Part shown: positions 24,269 through 32,275 of the stretch, in pieces
Numbering within the stretch: position 1 is the first letter of the stretch
How the letters are laid out: each line of letters starts with the position of its first letter
Source: Peptococcus simiae
Lineage (GTDB): Bacteria; Bacillota; Peptococcia; Peptococcales; Peptococcaceae
Length of the DNA stretch: 64,000 nucleotides
Direction of reading: 5' to 3'
NCBI RefSeq assembly: GCF_046097595.1
Contig: NZ_JBJUVG010000008.1
Span: 1 to 64,000 of the forward strand
Notes under the pieces: model-generated
Database searches by the model: none
Seen by the model: the letters and a program-made list of their open reading frames with translations, nothing else
Told to the model about the DNA's origin: nothing
Position numbers and translations under genes: made by a program

Positions 24269-25471
24269 ATGAGCGACGATACACGTACTTCTGTGACAAC
24301 AAATGGGATGCTATGGCTGGGGGCCGCCATCGGCATTGCTGAAATTTTTACCGGGACCCTCTTTGCCCCCCTGGGCTGGCAGACGGGGCTCCTGGCCATT
24401 GTGCTGGGCCACCTGATTGGGGGCGTCATGCTCTTTTTGGTGGGTCGGATCGGGGCCCAAACGGGCCGGACGGCCATGGAGACCCTAAAGATTGCCTTTG
24501 GTGAGAAGGGCGGCTTATTTTTCGCCGTCCTCAATGTCCTCCAGCTCCTCGGCTGGACGGCGGTCATGATTGTCAGCGGGGCCAGTGCCGTCAATGTCCT
24601 CTTTGGCCGGCCTGATGCCAGTGTCATTGGGGGCTGTGTCTTTATCGGCCTCCTCATTGCCGCCTGGCTCATGTATGGCCCCCATTCCCTGGGGCGGGTC
24701 AATTCCCTGGTGGTCCTGGGTCTGGCCGCCCTCTGTATCTTTTTAAGCTACCGGATTGCGACCACCGATGTGGTCACCAGCCAATCCTTTGAGGCCATCA
24801 GCTTTGGGGCCGCTGTAGAGCTGGCCGTGGCCATGCCCCTGTCCTGGCTGCCGGTCATTTCAGACTATACCTCCCGGGCGGAGAAACCGGTCTTGTCCAA
24901 TACGGTGAGCAATATCAGCTACTTTATCGGGTCCTGCTGGATGTACACCATTGGTATGGGGGCAGCCATCAGCACCGGCTATACGGACTTATCCATGCTC
25001 ATGCAAATGATGGGCTTTGGGGTGATTGGCCTGGGGATTATCGTCTTCTCCACCGTCACCACCACCTTTTTAGATGCCCGATCGGCAGCCATCAGCTTCC
25101 GCAGCATCAATACCAGGATCGCCGAAAAGCCCCTGGCCCTCCTGGGGACGGCCATCGGAACCCTGGTGGCCTGCTTTGTGCCCATGACTTCTTATGAGTC
25201 CTTCCTTTACCTGATTGGGTCCTGCTTCACACCCATGGTGGGGATTTTACTGGCCGAGTACTACCTCTTAAACCATAAGGAGGTCCGCCAGGCCATCAGT
25301 GGGGTCAACTTCATCATCTGGTGCCTAGGCTTTATCATCTACCGGGTGGTCCTGGGCATGGCCCCGGTCACCGGGATTACCCTACCGGTGGTCCTCTTGA
25401 TTACCCTCCTCACCTATCTTGTCCACCGGATCCTGGAAAAAGAGGGGCCCGTCAGGGGCCTGTCCCATTAG
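24269..25471 (+). CDS. cytX: Hydroxymethylpyrimidine transporter CytX (NCS1 family)
   Basis: The 400-residue permease has about twelve helices and resembles cytosine/purine NCS1 transporters. The opening (LGAAIGIAEIFTGTLFAPLG) and the thiamine-riboswitch context identify it as CytX, which is proposed to import hydroxymethylpyrimidine. The ATG at 24269 is chosen for its AAAGGAGG. It lies 69 bases after thiW and ends before a strong terminator. Together with ThiW it supplies both halves of thiamine by salvage. Confidence 0.92.
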   Translation: MSDDTRTSVTTNGMLWLGAAIGIAEIFTGTLFAPLGWQTGLLAIVLGHLIGGVMLFLVGRIGAQTGRTAMETLKIAFGEKGGLFFAVLNVLQLLGWTAVMIVSGASAVNVLFGRPDASVIGGCVFIGLLIAAWLMYGPHSLGRVNSLVVLGLAALCIFLSYRIATTDVVTSQSFEAISFGAAVELAVAMPLSWLPVISDYTSRAEKPVLSNTVSNISYFIGSCWMYTIGMGAAISTGYTDLSMLMQMMGFGVIGLGIIVFSTVTTTFLDARSAAISFRSINTRIAEKPLALLGTAIGTLVACFVPMTSYESFLYLIGSCFTPMVGILLAEYYLLNHKEVRQAISGVNFIIWCLGFIIYRVVLGMAPVTGITLPVVLLITLLTYLVHRILEKEGPVRGLSH

Positions 25472-25503
25472 AGCCTGTCCAACCCTTAAATCGCTATAGA
25501 CTG

Positions 25504-25541
25504 ACAAAAGAGACGCATCCAACCGGGTGCGTCTCTTTTGT
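25504..25541. terminator. Bidirectional terminator after cytX
   Basis: A perfect 14-bp stem (ACAAAAGAGACGCA at 25504-25517 with TGCGTCTCTTTTGT at 25528-25541) lies between convergent cytX and the ABC permease gene. U-rich arms allow use from either side. Confidence 0.85.
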
Positions 25542-25576
25542 CTTGGTCTATTTTTCATGCCGTCAGGCTGGATTGG

Positions 25577-27628
25577 TTAGTTTTGACCTTTTTCCAGGCC
25601 CTGGGGTTCATGGCCCCGTAAGACATAGAGGACATCGATGAGCCCCCCTCCGTCCAGGGTGTAGGCCTTGTTATAGTCCAGGCCCGGGCCAATGAGGTAT
25701 TCCGGCACCGTAAAGGGCAAGAGGTCCCGGATGGCAGCCGGGTCAGTGACCTGGAGAACTTCCTCGCCATCGACGGCCTTCCGCAGGGTGAGGCTGCCGG
25801 GTTGCAGGCCGGGGTCAGCCAGGTCTTCGGGCCCATCCAGGTGACCGGTAAGGGTCAGCCGGTTTAAGAGGGCCATAAGGGCCTGGTCATCGGCGTAGAT
25901 GGGGATTTCCATATTGAAGGCAGATTGCTTTTCATAATTGCCCCCGTCTTCCAGCCTAGGTGCAAAGATGAGCTCGGCCACAGGTGGCTCTTGGCGGATG
26001 AACTGCCGCCGGGCCGCCAGGTCTTCTTTGAGGGCGGTGATGATTTCGGCCCCGGAGACCGGTTGGCCGCCAACCGGGTTGGTGGTGTAGGTATCCCGGA
26101 CATTTGGCTCGCCATGGTAGAGGACCTGCTTATATTGGAGACTAAGACTTTCCAGCTTTTTGGGCAGGTCCTCGCTAAAGAGGTCCTTGTAGAGCCGGGC
26201 CCGGTAGGCGTCATCGGCGTAGACCGGGGCATAGGCTTCATTTAAGCTGGGCCGGTCCATGGTGTAACGACGGACAATGGTCTGGCCATTGTCAAGTTTC
26301 CAGGTCACCTGGCCCCCTTCCAGGGCTTCTTCTGCCAGACGCCCCGCTTGGACCCGGTCGGCATCCTTGGCATAGCCGGCCTGGAGGTTCTTGGCCAGGG
26401 TCAGACCCTGGGGTAGGAGCGGCCCGGATAGGCGGACTTCCTGCTTGGGGTTTTCAATAAGGGTCCGGTTGCCGCTGGCATCGGTCACGATCACCTGGCG
26501 GACATCTTGATCTTCAGGCAGGTAGTCGTCAAAGCCGAAGATATCCTGGTGGAGGACTTGGAAAATCCCAAAGGAAATCAGGATACAAATCCCGGTGGCG
26601 ATGAGGCCCCGGTGCAATTGGTGGACATTCCGGTGGAAGAGGAGGCTCAAGATGACGTGGAGGATAACGCCCCCTATAATGAGGCCCACGATAAAGGCCG
26701 GGACGGCGTCTTCGGTCATACTGTAGAAGGCGAGACCGGCCAGGAGGGTCCCGGCAACGACCACCAGCCCCTTGACCGGGTACTCGGTCACCGGGTAAAT
26801 AAAGGTATAGCCGCTCCGTTCAGAGGGCCGGCGCCGGTAGAGGACCAGGGACAGGGCCAGGGCCAGGATAATGACAGCCAGGAGCCAGAGCCGGGTCCCC
26901 ATGGGCAGGAGGGCAATCCCGCCTTCGCCATAATCCAGGCCAGTCAGGAGGAGGGTAGGTAGGGACCACATGGCCAGCTTATCCAGCCAGTCGACACTGA
27001 CAAAGGTATCCAGCTCCATCTGCATCCATAAGGTCAGGATCAGGGCCACCGTCGGCAGGCCCAGGTGGAAGAGGGCGGCCATGCCCACATGGCCGACCAT
27101 GTTGCCGGTCAATTGGCCGGCCAGGAGGGTCACTGCATAGGCGGCCAGGTAAAAGATCAGGGTTTCCAGCATAAAGCGGAGGTGGAGGACCAGGGACATG
27201 TCCGGGTAGAAGGCCCGGCAAATGATATAGCTGGCCGCCCCCATAACCAGGAGGACCCCGGCAAAAATCAGGAGGCCGGCGGTGGAATAGAGGACCATCC
27301 AGCTGGTCCGCTTGACCGGCAGGGCATGGCGGTAGTCCACCTGGACCCGGTCGTGCTGGTAGGCACTGAAGATAAAGGCAAAGGCCAGGCCCAGCATAAC
27401 CGCCACCAGCATGCCGGGCAGGTAGAGACCGCCCTCGGTCAGCTGCCGGTAGGCACCCGCCCGGTCAGCCAGCTGGAGGGTCGACCGGATGCTGTAGAGG
27501 CTAAAGTAGGCCAGGACCGGACCGGCCAGGAGCATGAAGAGGCCGGATAAGAGACCCAGCCACCAATAAGCCTTCAGATAAAGGCCCAGGCTCCGGCTAA
27601 AGCTAAAATGCGACGATTTCGGTGTCAT
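25577..27628 (-). CDS. ABC transporter permease with large extracytoplasmic C-domain (YtrC/DUF6449-like)
   Basis: The 683-residue protein has about eleven helices in residues 20-390, followed by a roughly 290-residue soluble domain rich in charged residues. It contains the HDRVQVDYRHALPVKRTSW segment typical of permeases paired with YtrB-type ATPases. Its start overlaps the ATPase gene by 26 bases. With that ATPase and the GntR repressor it forms a Ytr-like efflux or cell-envelope stress system, often linked to cell-wall antibiotics. The soluble domain's role is unknown. Confidence 0.85.
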   Translation of the reverse strand: MTPKSSHFSFSRSLGLYLKAYWWLGLLSGLFMLLAGPVLAYFSLYSIRSTLQLADRAGAYRQLTEGGLYLPGMLVAVMLGLAFAFIFSAYQHDRVQVDYRHALPVKRTSWMVLYSTAGLLIFAGVLLVMGAASYIICRAFYPDMSLVLHLRFMLETLIFYLAAYAVTLLAGQLTGNMVGHVGMAALFHLGLPTVALILTLWMQMELDTFVSVDWLDKLAMWSLPTLLLTGLDYGEGGIALLPMGTRLWLLAVIILALALSLVLYRRRPSERSGYTFIYPVTEYPVKGLVVVAGTLLAGLAFYSMTEDAVPAFIVGLIIGGVILHVILSLLFHRNVHQLHRGLIATGICILISFGIFQVLHQDIFGFDDYLPEDQDVRQVIVTDASGNRTLIENPKQEVRLSGPLLPQGLTLAKNLQAGYAKDADRVQAGRLAEEALEGGQVTWKLDNGQTIVRRYTMDRPSLNEAYAPVYADDAYRARLYKDLFSEDLPKKLESLSLQYKQVLYHGEPNVRDTYTTNPVGGQPVSGAEIITALKEDLAARRQFIRQEPPVAELIFAPRLEDGGNYEKQSAFNMEIPIYADDQALMALLNRLTLTGHLDGPEDLADPGLQPGSLTLRKAVDGEEVLQVTDPAAIRDLLPFTVPEYLIGPGLDYNKAYTLDGGGLIDVLYVLRGHEPQGLEKGQN

Positions 27629-28502
27629 AACCCTGCACCTCCATTTCTGCTATAAAGACTTCTTCCAAGGTCAGGGGGACCTGTTCCAGGTAGAGGGGGT
27701 TCAGGGCCCGGACCTGGGCCATAACGGTCGCCAGGTCACCCCGGCAGATAAACTGAACCAGCCGGCCCCTTTGGCTGAACTTGACCAGGTCCAGGGCCTT
27801 AAAGGCTTCAGCCCCGAGGGGCTCGTCAAAGGCACACTGGATGTGGTGGAGCTGGTCGGTGAGCTGGCCCATCTCCCGGTCTAGGACCAGCCGGCCCTCA
27901 TGGAGGAAGGCGATGTGGTCACAAAAGTCCTCCAGTTCCCGAAGGTTGTGGGAGGTGATGATGACCGACCGGTCGCCATCGGCAATGAGGTCAGCCAGGA
28001 TGCGTTTAACCAGGAGCCGCTTGACCGGGTCCAGGCCGTCAAAGGTTTCGTCACAGAGGATGTAGGGGGTATTGGCGGCCAGGGCCAGGATGATATGGGC
28101 CTGGCGCTGCATCCCCTTGGAGAAGGTCGACAGCCGGGCGCTTGGATTGAGCTGAAAGCGCTTGGCCAAGTCCTGGACCTGGGCCAGGTCATAGTTGGGG
28201 TAGTACTGGCTGTAGTCCCGGGCCAGGTCATTCAGGCTGGCCCCACCGGGAATATAAAAGGCATCGGGGATAAAGAAGATATTCTCCTTGGCGGTGGGGT
28301 TTTCAAAAATATCCGCCTGCTTGTAGAGACAGCGGCCCTCATCTGCCCGGTAGACCCCGGCCAGGAGGCGTAAAAAGGTACTCTTCCCGCTGCCATTAGA
28401 CCCAATCAGGCCAAAGATGCTGCCCGGCCGGATCTGGCTAGTGACCTTGTTTAGGGCGGTATGGTCACCAAAGGCCTTACTTAACTTGTCAATCTGAATC
28501 AT
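27603..28502 (-). CDS. ABC transporter ATP-binding protein (YtrB-like)
   Basis: The 299-residue ATPase has Walker A GSNGSGKST, a signature-like region LSTFSKGMQRQ, Walker B ILCDETFDGLD and an H-loop (SHNL). The signature is a degenerate form of the usual LSGGQ, common in this subgroup. The ATG at 28502 has AAAGGAGG. It overlaps the GntR gene by 14 bases and the permease by 26, so all three are one transcript. It powers the permease from the cytoplasmic side. Confidence 0.94.
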   Translation of the reverse strand: MIQIDKLSKAFGDHTALNKVTSQIRPGSIFGLIGSNGSGKSTFLRLLAGVYRADEGRCLYKQADIFENPTAKENIFFIPDAFYIPGGASLNDLARDYSQYYPNYDLAQVQDLAKRFQLNPSARLSTFSKGMQRQAHIILALAANTPYILCDETFDGLDPVKRLLVKRILADLIADGDRSVIITSHNLRELEDFCDHIAFLHEGRLVLDREMGQLTDQLHHIQCAFDEPLGAEAFKALDLVKFSQRGRLVQFICRGDLATVMAQVRALNPLYLEQVPLTLEEVFIAEMEVQGYDTEIVAF

Positions 28503-28887
28503 CTGCCGCCCTCCTTTCGCTTGTCTGGGCATAAATGCGGGCCAGCTCCCGGCTGGCTTCTTCTTTTGTCACGCCGACTTCTTTGAGCTGGAAACCGGCT
28601 TCCTGAAAGCGGACCAGGGCCTCCGGCCGTCGTCGGGCTTGGAGCGCCGCCCGGTCCAGGGCGATAAAGGATCCCCGGCCCGGCAGGGAGTAGATAAAGC
28701 CGGATACTTCCATGAGTTGGTAGGCCTTGGCAATGGTATTGGGGTTGATGGCCAGGTCCTTGGCCAGGGACCGCACACTGGGCAGCTGGTCTTCCCGCTT
28801 GAGGGCGCCAGCCAGGACCAGGGCTTCAAAGCCGGTCTGGATTTGTTCATAAATCGGGACCCGGCTCCGGTGGTCGATATGAATCAT
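28489..28887 (-). CDS. GntR family regulator (YtrA type)
   Basis: The 132-residue protein has an N-terminal winged helix (about residues 8-72, with SVRSLAKDLAINPNTIAKAY) and a short C-terminal dimerisation helix pair, as in YtrA regulators of ABC exporters. It is first in the three-gene operon, and a perfect operator-like repeat overlaps the transcription start at 28938-28958. It probably represses its own operon until a cell-wall-targeting compound appears. Confidence 0.93.
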   Translation of the reverse strand: MIHIDHRSRVPIYEQIQTGFEALVLAGALKREDQLPSVRSLAKDLAINPNTIAKAYQLMEVSGFIYSLPGRGSFIALDRAALQARRRPEALVRFQEAGFQLKEVGVTKEEASRELARIYAQTSERRAADDSD

Positions 28888-28937
28888 GCCCGTGCCTCCT
28901 TTCTTTGGCTTGTCATTCAGCTAGACACTGTTAATGG

Positions 28938-28958
28938 TGTACTAGTTGTGGTAGTACA
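28938..28958. promoter_or_regulatory. YtrA-type operator
   Basis: TGTACTA-N7-TAGTACA is a perfect 7-bp inverted repeat. It begins four bases downstream of the -10 box, covering the transcription start of the GntR-ABC operon. Confidence 0.8.
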
Positions 28959-28961
28959 GTT

Positions 28962-28991
28962 ATTATACATCCGGCCGGTCCGTCCTGTCAA
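28962..28991 (-). promoter_or_regulatory. Promoter of the GntR-ABC operon
   Basis: On the minus strand a perfect TTGACA (28986-28991), an 18-bp spacer and a perfect TATAAT (28962-28967). It is one of the strongest promoters in the window, consistent with control by repression. Confidence 0.88.
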
Positions 28992-29158
28992 GAGACAACC
29001 AGAGGAAAGGGACCTATATGTAAGCTTAACAAGATGTTATTATTTTCTACACAAGTTTGTTACGATTTCTTAACGCCCATCCCTTATACTAATAACCAAG
29101 ACGAGGTTTTCTCTCCCTTTCCTCGTTGCACAACAACCAACCATACATTGCAATCCTT

Positions 29159-29189
29159 GACCGCCGCCATCCCCCTGATGGCGGCGGTC
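29159..29189. other. Strong hairpin without a T-tract upstream of the HAD gene
   Basis: A perfect 13-bp stem (GACCGCCGCCATC/GATGGCGGCGGTC) with a five-base loop lies about 48 bases before the HAD gene start. No T-run follows on either strand, so it is not a standard terminator. It could be a leader structure. Confidence 0.5.
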
Positions 29190-29237
29190 TCCTTATGTGG
29201 TAAAATAAGAAAATACATCTTGGACAAGGAGCTTATG

Positions 29238-29894
29238 ATGACAGCCTTATTAATTGATTGTGACGGGACCCTCTGCGATACCCTCTCCATTTGGACCCAC
29301 CTGGCCGAAGATGACCTCATCGCCCGGGGACTCAAGCCTGAAGCCAGCTTAAAAGAAGATATTGCCCCCTTCAGCATGGCCCAGGCCGCTTACTTTATCT
29401 GTAGCCGGTATGGCCTGGGCTGCGGGCCTGAGGCCGTTATTGCCGCCTGGGAGGACCAGCTCAGCCACTTTTACCGGGCAGAGGCCCCGGCCAAGGCCGG
29501 CGCCCGGCAGTTTTTGGAAAGGGCCAGCCAGCTTGGCCTGCCGGCCTATTGCGTCACCCTGACCCCTTTGAGCCTGGTCGGCCCCCTCTTGGACCGGACC
29601 GGCCTGGCCCCCCTTCTGGCCGGAATCTTTAGCGGCCATGACCTCCGCCTGGGCAAGGACAGCCCGGCCCTCTACAGCTATGCCGCCAAGGCGGCCGGCC
29701 GGGCGCCTTCCCAGTGCCTGGTCATTGAGGACTCCCTCTTTGCCCTCCAGGTGGCCATGGATGCCGGTTTCCAGGGCTGGGCCTTTATCGATGACTGGCA
29801 TGGCCCGGACCAGGCCGAGGCCTTAAAGGCCCAGGCCCAGGCAACCCTCTACCGGTGGCCAGAAGCGGAAGCCTTACTAACCGGCCTAAAATAA
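29238..29894 (+). CDS. HAD family hydrolase (phosphatase/phosphomutase-like)
   Basis: The 218-residue protein carries HAD motifs: DCDGT at the N-terminus (catalytic Asp pair), a Thr in the CVTLTPLS segment, Lys in GKDSPALY and the acidic VIEDSLFALQ. The cap is helical, as in beta-phosphoglucomutase-like phosphatases. The substrate is a small phosphometabolite of unknown identity. Two adjacent ATGs occur (29235 and 29238). The second has the better spacing (six bases) from AAGGAG. A longer upstream open frame has no ribosome site and is AT-rich. Confidence 0.88.
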   Translation: MTALLIDCDGTLCDTLSIWTHLAEDDLIARGLKPEASLKEDIAPFSMAQAAYFICSRYGLGCGPEAVIAAWEDQLSHFYRAEAPAKAGARQFLERASQLGLPAYCVTLTPLSLVGPLLDRTGLAPLLAGIFSGHDLRLGKDSPALYSYAAKAAGRAPSQCLVIEDSLFALQVAMDAGFQGWAFIDDWHGPDQAEALKAQAQATLYRWPEAEALLTGLK

Positions 29895-29958
29895 TGGCCG
29901 GGGTTCTTGCAGTGGTCCATGGCCTCTGCTAAACTGATACGGTAAAGGAGGCTTTCCT

Positions 29959-31095
29959 ATGCGAAGCTCAGATGAAACCATCCGCCTGGATCACCATCCG
30001 GCGGTTGACGATACCCGCCGCCTGCCCCGGCACCGGTCCCAGGGCGGGCGGCCCCACCGGCAGGGGCCTGCCCCTCGCCGCCAACCGGCCAGACCGGTCC
30101 AGCACCGGCCTGTGGCCGGCCAGCCCCCGGTCCAACGGCGGCCGGCCGGTCCCCCACCGGCCCAGCCGACCCCGCCTAAGAAAAACCGCCAAGCCCCACC
30201 GGGCTGTGGCTGCCTGGTGACCCTTCTGGTCATTTGCCTGGCCCTGGCCGCGGCCTTCGCCGCCTTTTGGTTTTTCTCCGCCCGGCAGGTGCCGGCCCCC
30301 ATCGATAGCCTACCGGCCAGCGAGCAGAAGGCCGAGGCCATCCAGCGGGCAGGTAAGAATACCAGCTTTCTCCTGGTCGGCGATGACGAACGGACGGAAG
30401 GCGAGCAGGCCCGGAGCGATACCATGCTCTATATGGTCATGCGACCGGTCGATAAAAAAATCAGCCTGGTCTCCCTCCCCCGGGACTCCCTGGTCACCAT
30501 TCCCGGCCATGGCGAGGACAAGCTCAATGCAGCCTTTGCCTATGGCGGGATAGACCTCCTCTTGCAGACGGTCACCGACCTCATCGGCCCCAAGGCGGAC
30601 CATACGGTCCTGGTCAACTTCACCGGCTTTGAGAAGATGGTCAATGCCGTCGGCGGGGTCACCATTGATGTCCCCCAAAAGATGTATAAGCCGGAAGAAG
30701 GGATTGACCTGGAAGCCGGCCGGCAAAAGCTCAATGGTCATGATGCCCTAGCCTTTGTCCGCTGGCGGGATGATGGCCTGGGGGATATCGGCCGGATGGA
30801 CCGGCAAAAGGAATTTATGGCGGCCTTTGCCAAGGAGTGCCGGCTGATGTGGCCCTGGCAGGCTGTCCGCCTGGCTTGGGCCCTCCACCAGGCTGTCGAC
30901 ACTGACCTCTCGGTCCTGGACAGCCTGAAGCTGGTGGTGGACATGGCCGGCATGGGGCCGGACGCTGTCCAGGTAGACCATTTCGAACTCAACCCCCAGT
31001 ACATCAATAATGTGAGTTACGTCCTGTTAGACCCGGCCGACGTCCGCCGCACCATCGAACGGGTCTACTATGGCATTGAAATCAGTTCAATTTAG
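29959..31095 (+). CDS. LytR-CpsA-Psr family wall-polymer ligase
   Basis: The 378-residue protein has an unusual Pro/Arg-rich cytoplasmic N-terminus (residues 14-78), one membrane helix (about 83-106) and an extracellular LCP domain (about 135-370) with SLPRDSLVTIPG and the DGLGDIGRMDRQ region holding conserved Arg and Asp. LCP enzymes attach teichoic-acid-like or capsular polymers to peptidoglycan. AAAGGAGG precedes the ATG. It lies 11 bases upstream of a TagA-type glycosyltransferase, so both act in secondary wall polymer synthesis. Confidence 0.92.
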   Translation: MRSSDETIRLDHHPAVDDTRRLPRHRSQGGRPHRQGPAPRRQPARPVQHRPVAGQPPVQRRPAGPPPAQPTPPKKNRQAPPGCGCLVTLLVICLALAAAFAAFWFFSARQVPAPIDSLPASEQKAEAIQRAGKNTSFLLVGDDERTEGEQARSDTMLYMVMRPVDKKISLVSLPRDSLVTIPGHGEDKLNAAFAYGGIDLLLQTVTDLIGPKADHTVLVNFTGFEKMVNAVGGVTIDVPQKMYKPEEGIDLEAGRQKLNGHDALAFVRWRDDGLGDIGRMDRQKEFMAAFAKECRLMWPWQAVRLAWALHQAVDTDLSVLDSLKLVVDMAGMGPDAVQVDHFELNPQYINNVSYVLLDPADVRRTIERVYYGIEISSI

Positions 31096-31106
31096 GAGGA
31101 TAAGGG

Positions 31107-31829
31107 ATGGAATTATTCGGTATCCGGATTGATTCGGTGACCCGGGCGGAAGCCCTGGATCAGATTATAAGGGCCTGTCAAGACCAGGCCAGCCTGCAGG
31201 TCATTACCGCCAACCCGGAAATTGCCCTGGCGGCCAAGGAAGACCCGGCCCTGCGGGACCTGATCAACAGCGCCGGCCTGGTCACCCCTGACGGCAACGG
31301 GATCCTGCTGGCGGCCCGGCTCTTAGGCGACCGCCTGCCGGAGCGGGTCACCGGCATCGACCTGGCGGAAGACCTCTGCCGGATCAGTGGCCAAAAGGAC
31401 CTGGCCCTTTACTTTCTAGGCGGCAAGCCCGGGGTGGCCCAGGCGGCCGCCGACCGGATGGCCCGGCTCTACCCGGGGGTCCGGGTGGTCGGCAGCCGGC
31501 ATGGTTACTTTAGGGGCCATGAGGAAGAGGTCCTGGCCGATATTAAGGCCGCCCATCCGGATATCCTCCTGGTGGGCCTTGGGGCCCCGGCCCAGGAAAG
31601 CTTTATCCGCCGCTGGCAAAAAGACCTGGCTGTGCCGGTGGCGATCGGGGTCGGGGGGTCCTTTGACGTCATGAGCGGGCAGATCCGCCGGGCCCCGGAC
31701 CTGGTCCAAAGGCTCCGGCTGGAATGGGCCTGGCGGATTTTTTCCGATTGGCGCCGCCTGCCCCGGCTCCTGAATTTGGTCCGCTTTGTCGGGGCCGTCT
31801 GCCGGGAGAAGGTCCACCGGCGCCGGTAA
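31107..31829 (+). CDS. WecG/TagA/CpsF family glycosyltransferase
   Basis: The 240-residue enzyme matches the TagA fold, which adds N-acetylmannosamine to a lipid-linked sugar at the start of wall teichoic acid linkage-unit synthesis. Visible landmarks are TANPEIALAAKEDPALRDL, VTPDGNGILLAARLLG and the C-terminal APDLVQRLRLEWAWRI region. It acts at the inner membrane face. It is co-transcribed with the LCP gene. The exact sugar polymer cannot be told from sequence. Confidence 0.93.
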   Translation: MELFGIRIDSVTRAEALDQIIRACQDQASLQVITANPEIALAAKEDPALRDLINSAGLVTPDGNGILLAARLLGDRLPERVTGIDLAEDLCRISGQKDLALYFLGGKPGVAQAAADRMARLYPGVRVVGSRHGYFRGHEEEVLADIKAAHPDILLVGLGAPAQESFIRRWQKDLAVPVAIGVGGSFDVMSGQIRRAPDLVQRLRLEWAWRIFSDWRRLPRLLNLVRFVGAVCREKVHRRR

Positions 31830-31836
31830 GCGAGGC

Positions 31837-31875
31837 TGCCTATATATTTTTCTTATGATAGGCATTTTGCCCCTT
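31837..31875 (+). terminator. Terminator after the TagA gene
   Basis: TGCCTAT (31837-31843) pairs with ATAGGCA (31858-31864) across a 14-base loop. A TTTT run and later TTTTT follow. It is weaker than others in the window. Confidence 0.5.
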
Positions 31876-31892
31876 TTTGGCTGCTTTTTGCC

Positions 31893-31921
31893 TTGAATTG
31901 GCCTTTTATCTATAGTACACT
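31893..31921 (+). promoter_or_regulatory. Ferredoxin gene promoter
   Basis: TTGAAT (31893-31898), a 17-bp spacer and TACACT (31916-31921) lie about 50 bases before the ferredoxin ATG. Confidence 0.6.
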
Positions 31922-31974
31922 TTGAGTGGTGAGATACGACACAATATTTGTATTTTTAAAGGAGAGATAGAGTT

Positions 31975-32166
31975 ATGTGGTTAATGGTAGATCAAGATGC
32001 ATGCTTAGGTTGCGCTTCCTGCGAAGCAGTTGCTCCGGAAATTTTCAGCATGAACGCTGACGGTAAAGCTGAAGCTTTAAACGAAGTGACCGAAGATCAA
32101 AAAGCAACGGCTCAAGAAGCCATCGACATTTGCCCGGTTTCCTGCATCAGCTGGGACGAAGAATAA
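31975..32166 (+). CDS. Single-cluster 4Fe-4S ferredoxin
   Basis: The 63-residue acidic protein has CLGCASC near residue 11 and a distant CPVSC, giving the four cysteine ligands of one 4Fe-4S cluster (Fer4_13/Fer4_15 type). It is likely a main low-potential electron carrier for the 2-oxoacid oxidoreductase. Codon use is more A/T-ending than in neighbours, as in highly expressed genes such as gdhA here. AAAGGAGA precedes the ATG. It is a single-gene unit with its own promoter and terminator. Confidence 0.94.
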   Translation: MWLMVDQDACLGCASCEAVAPEIFSMNADGKAEALNEVTEDQKATAQEAIDICPVSCISWDEE

Positions 32167-32174
32167 TTTATTGT

Positions 32175-32202
32175 TAGGGCCCCTTAGGGGGCCTATTTTT
32201 TT
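32175..32202 (+). terminator. Ferredoxin gene terminator
   Basis: The stem TAGG-CCCC/GGGG-CCTA with one internal mismatch (32175-32195) is followed by seven T. Confidence 0.8.
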
Positions 32203-32224
32203 ATGCCTGGACGAACCGGATACC

Positions 32225-32262
32225 AGAAAAGCCACCTGCGCGCGCAGGTGGCTTTTCTTTAT
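32225..32262. terminator. Terminator of the repeat-containing Asp23 gene
   Basis: A perfect 16-bp stem (AGAAAAGCCACCTGCG at 32225-32240 with CGCAGGTGGCTTTTCT at 32243-32258) lies between the plus-strand ferredoxin and the minus-strand Asp23 gene. It can act in both directions. Confidence 0.88.
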
Positions 32263-32275
32263 CATTTGAAGGTCC

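Noticed and set aside
29159..29189. Terminator upstream of the HAD gene
   Set aside because: The stem is strong but no T-run follows on either strand.
30738..31007. Minus-strand small open frames within the LCP gene
   Set aside because: Antisense to a well-supported LCP domain and without ribosome sites.
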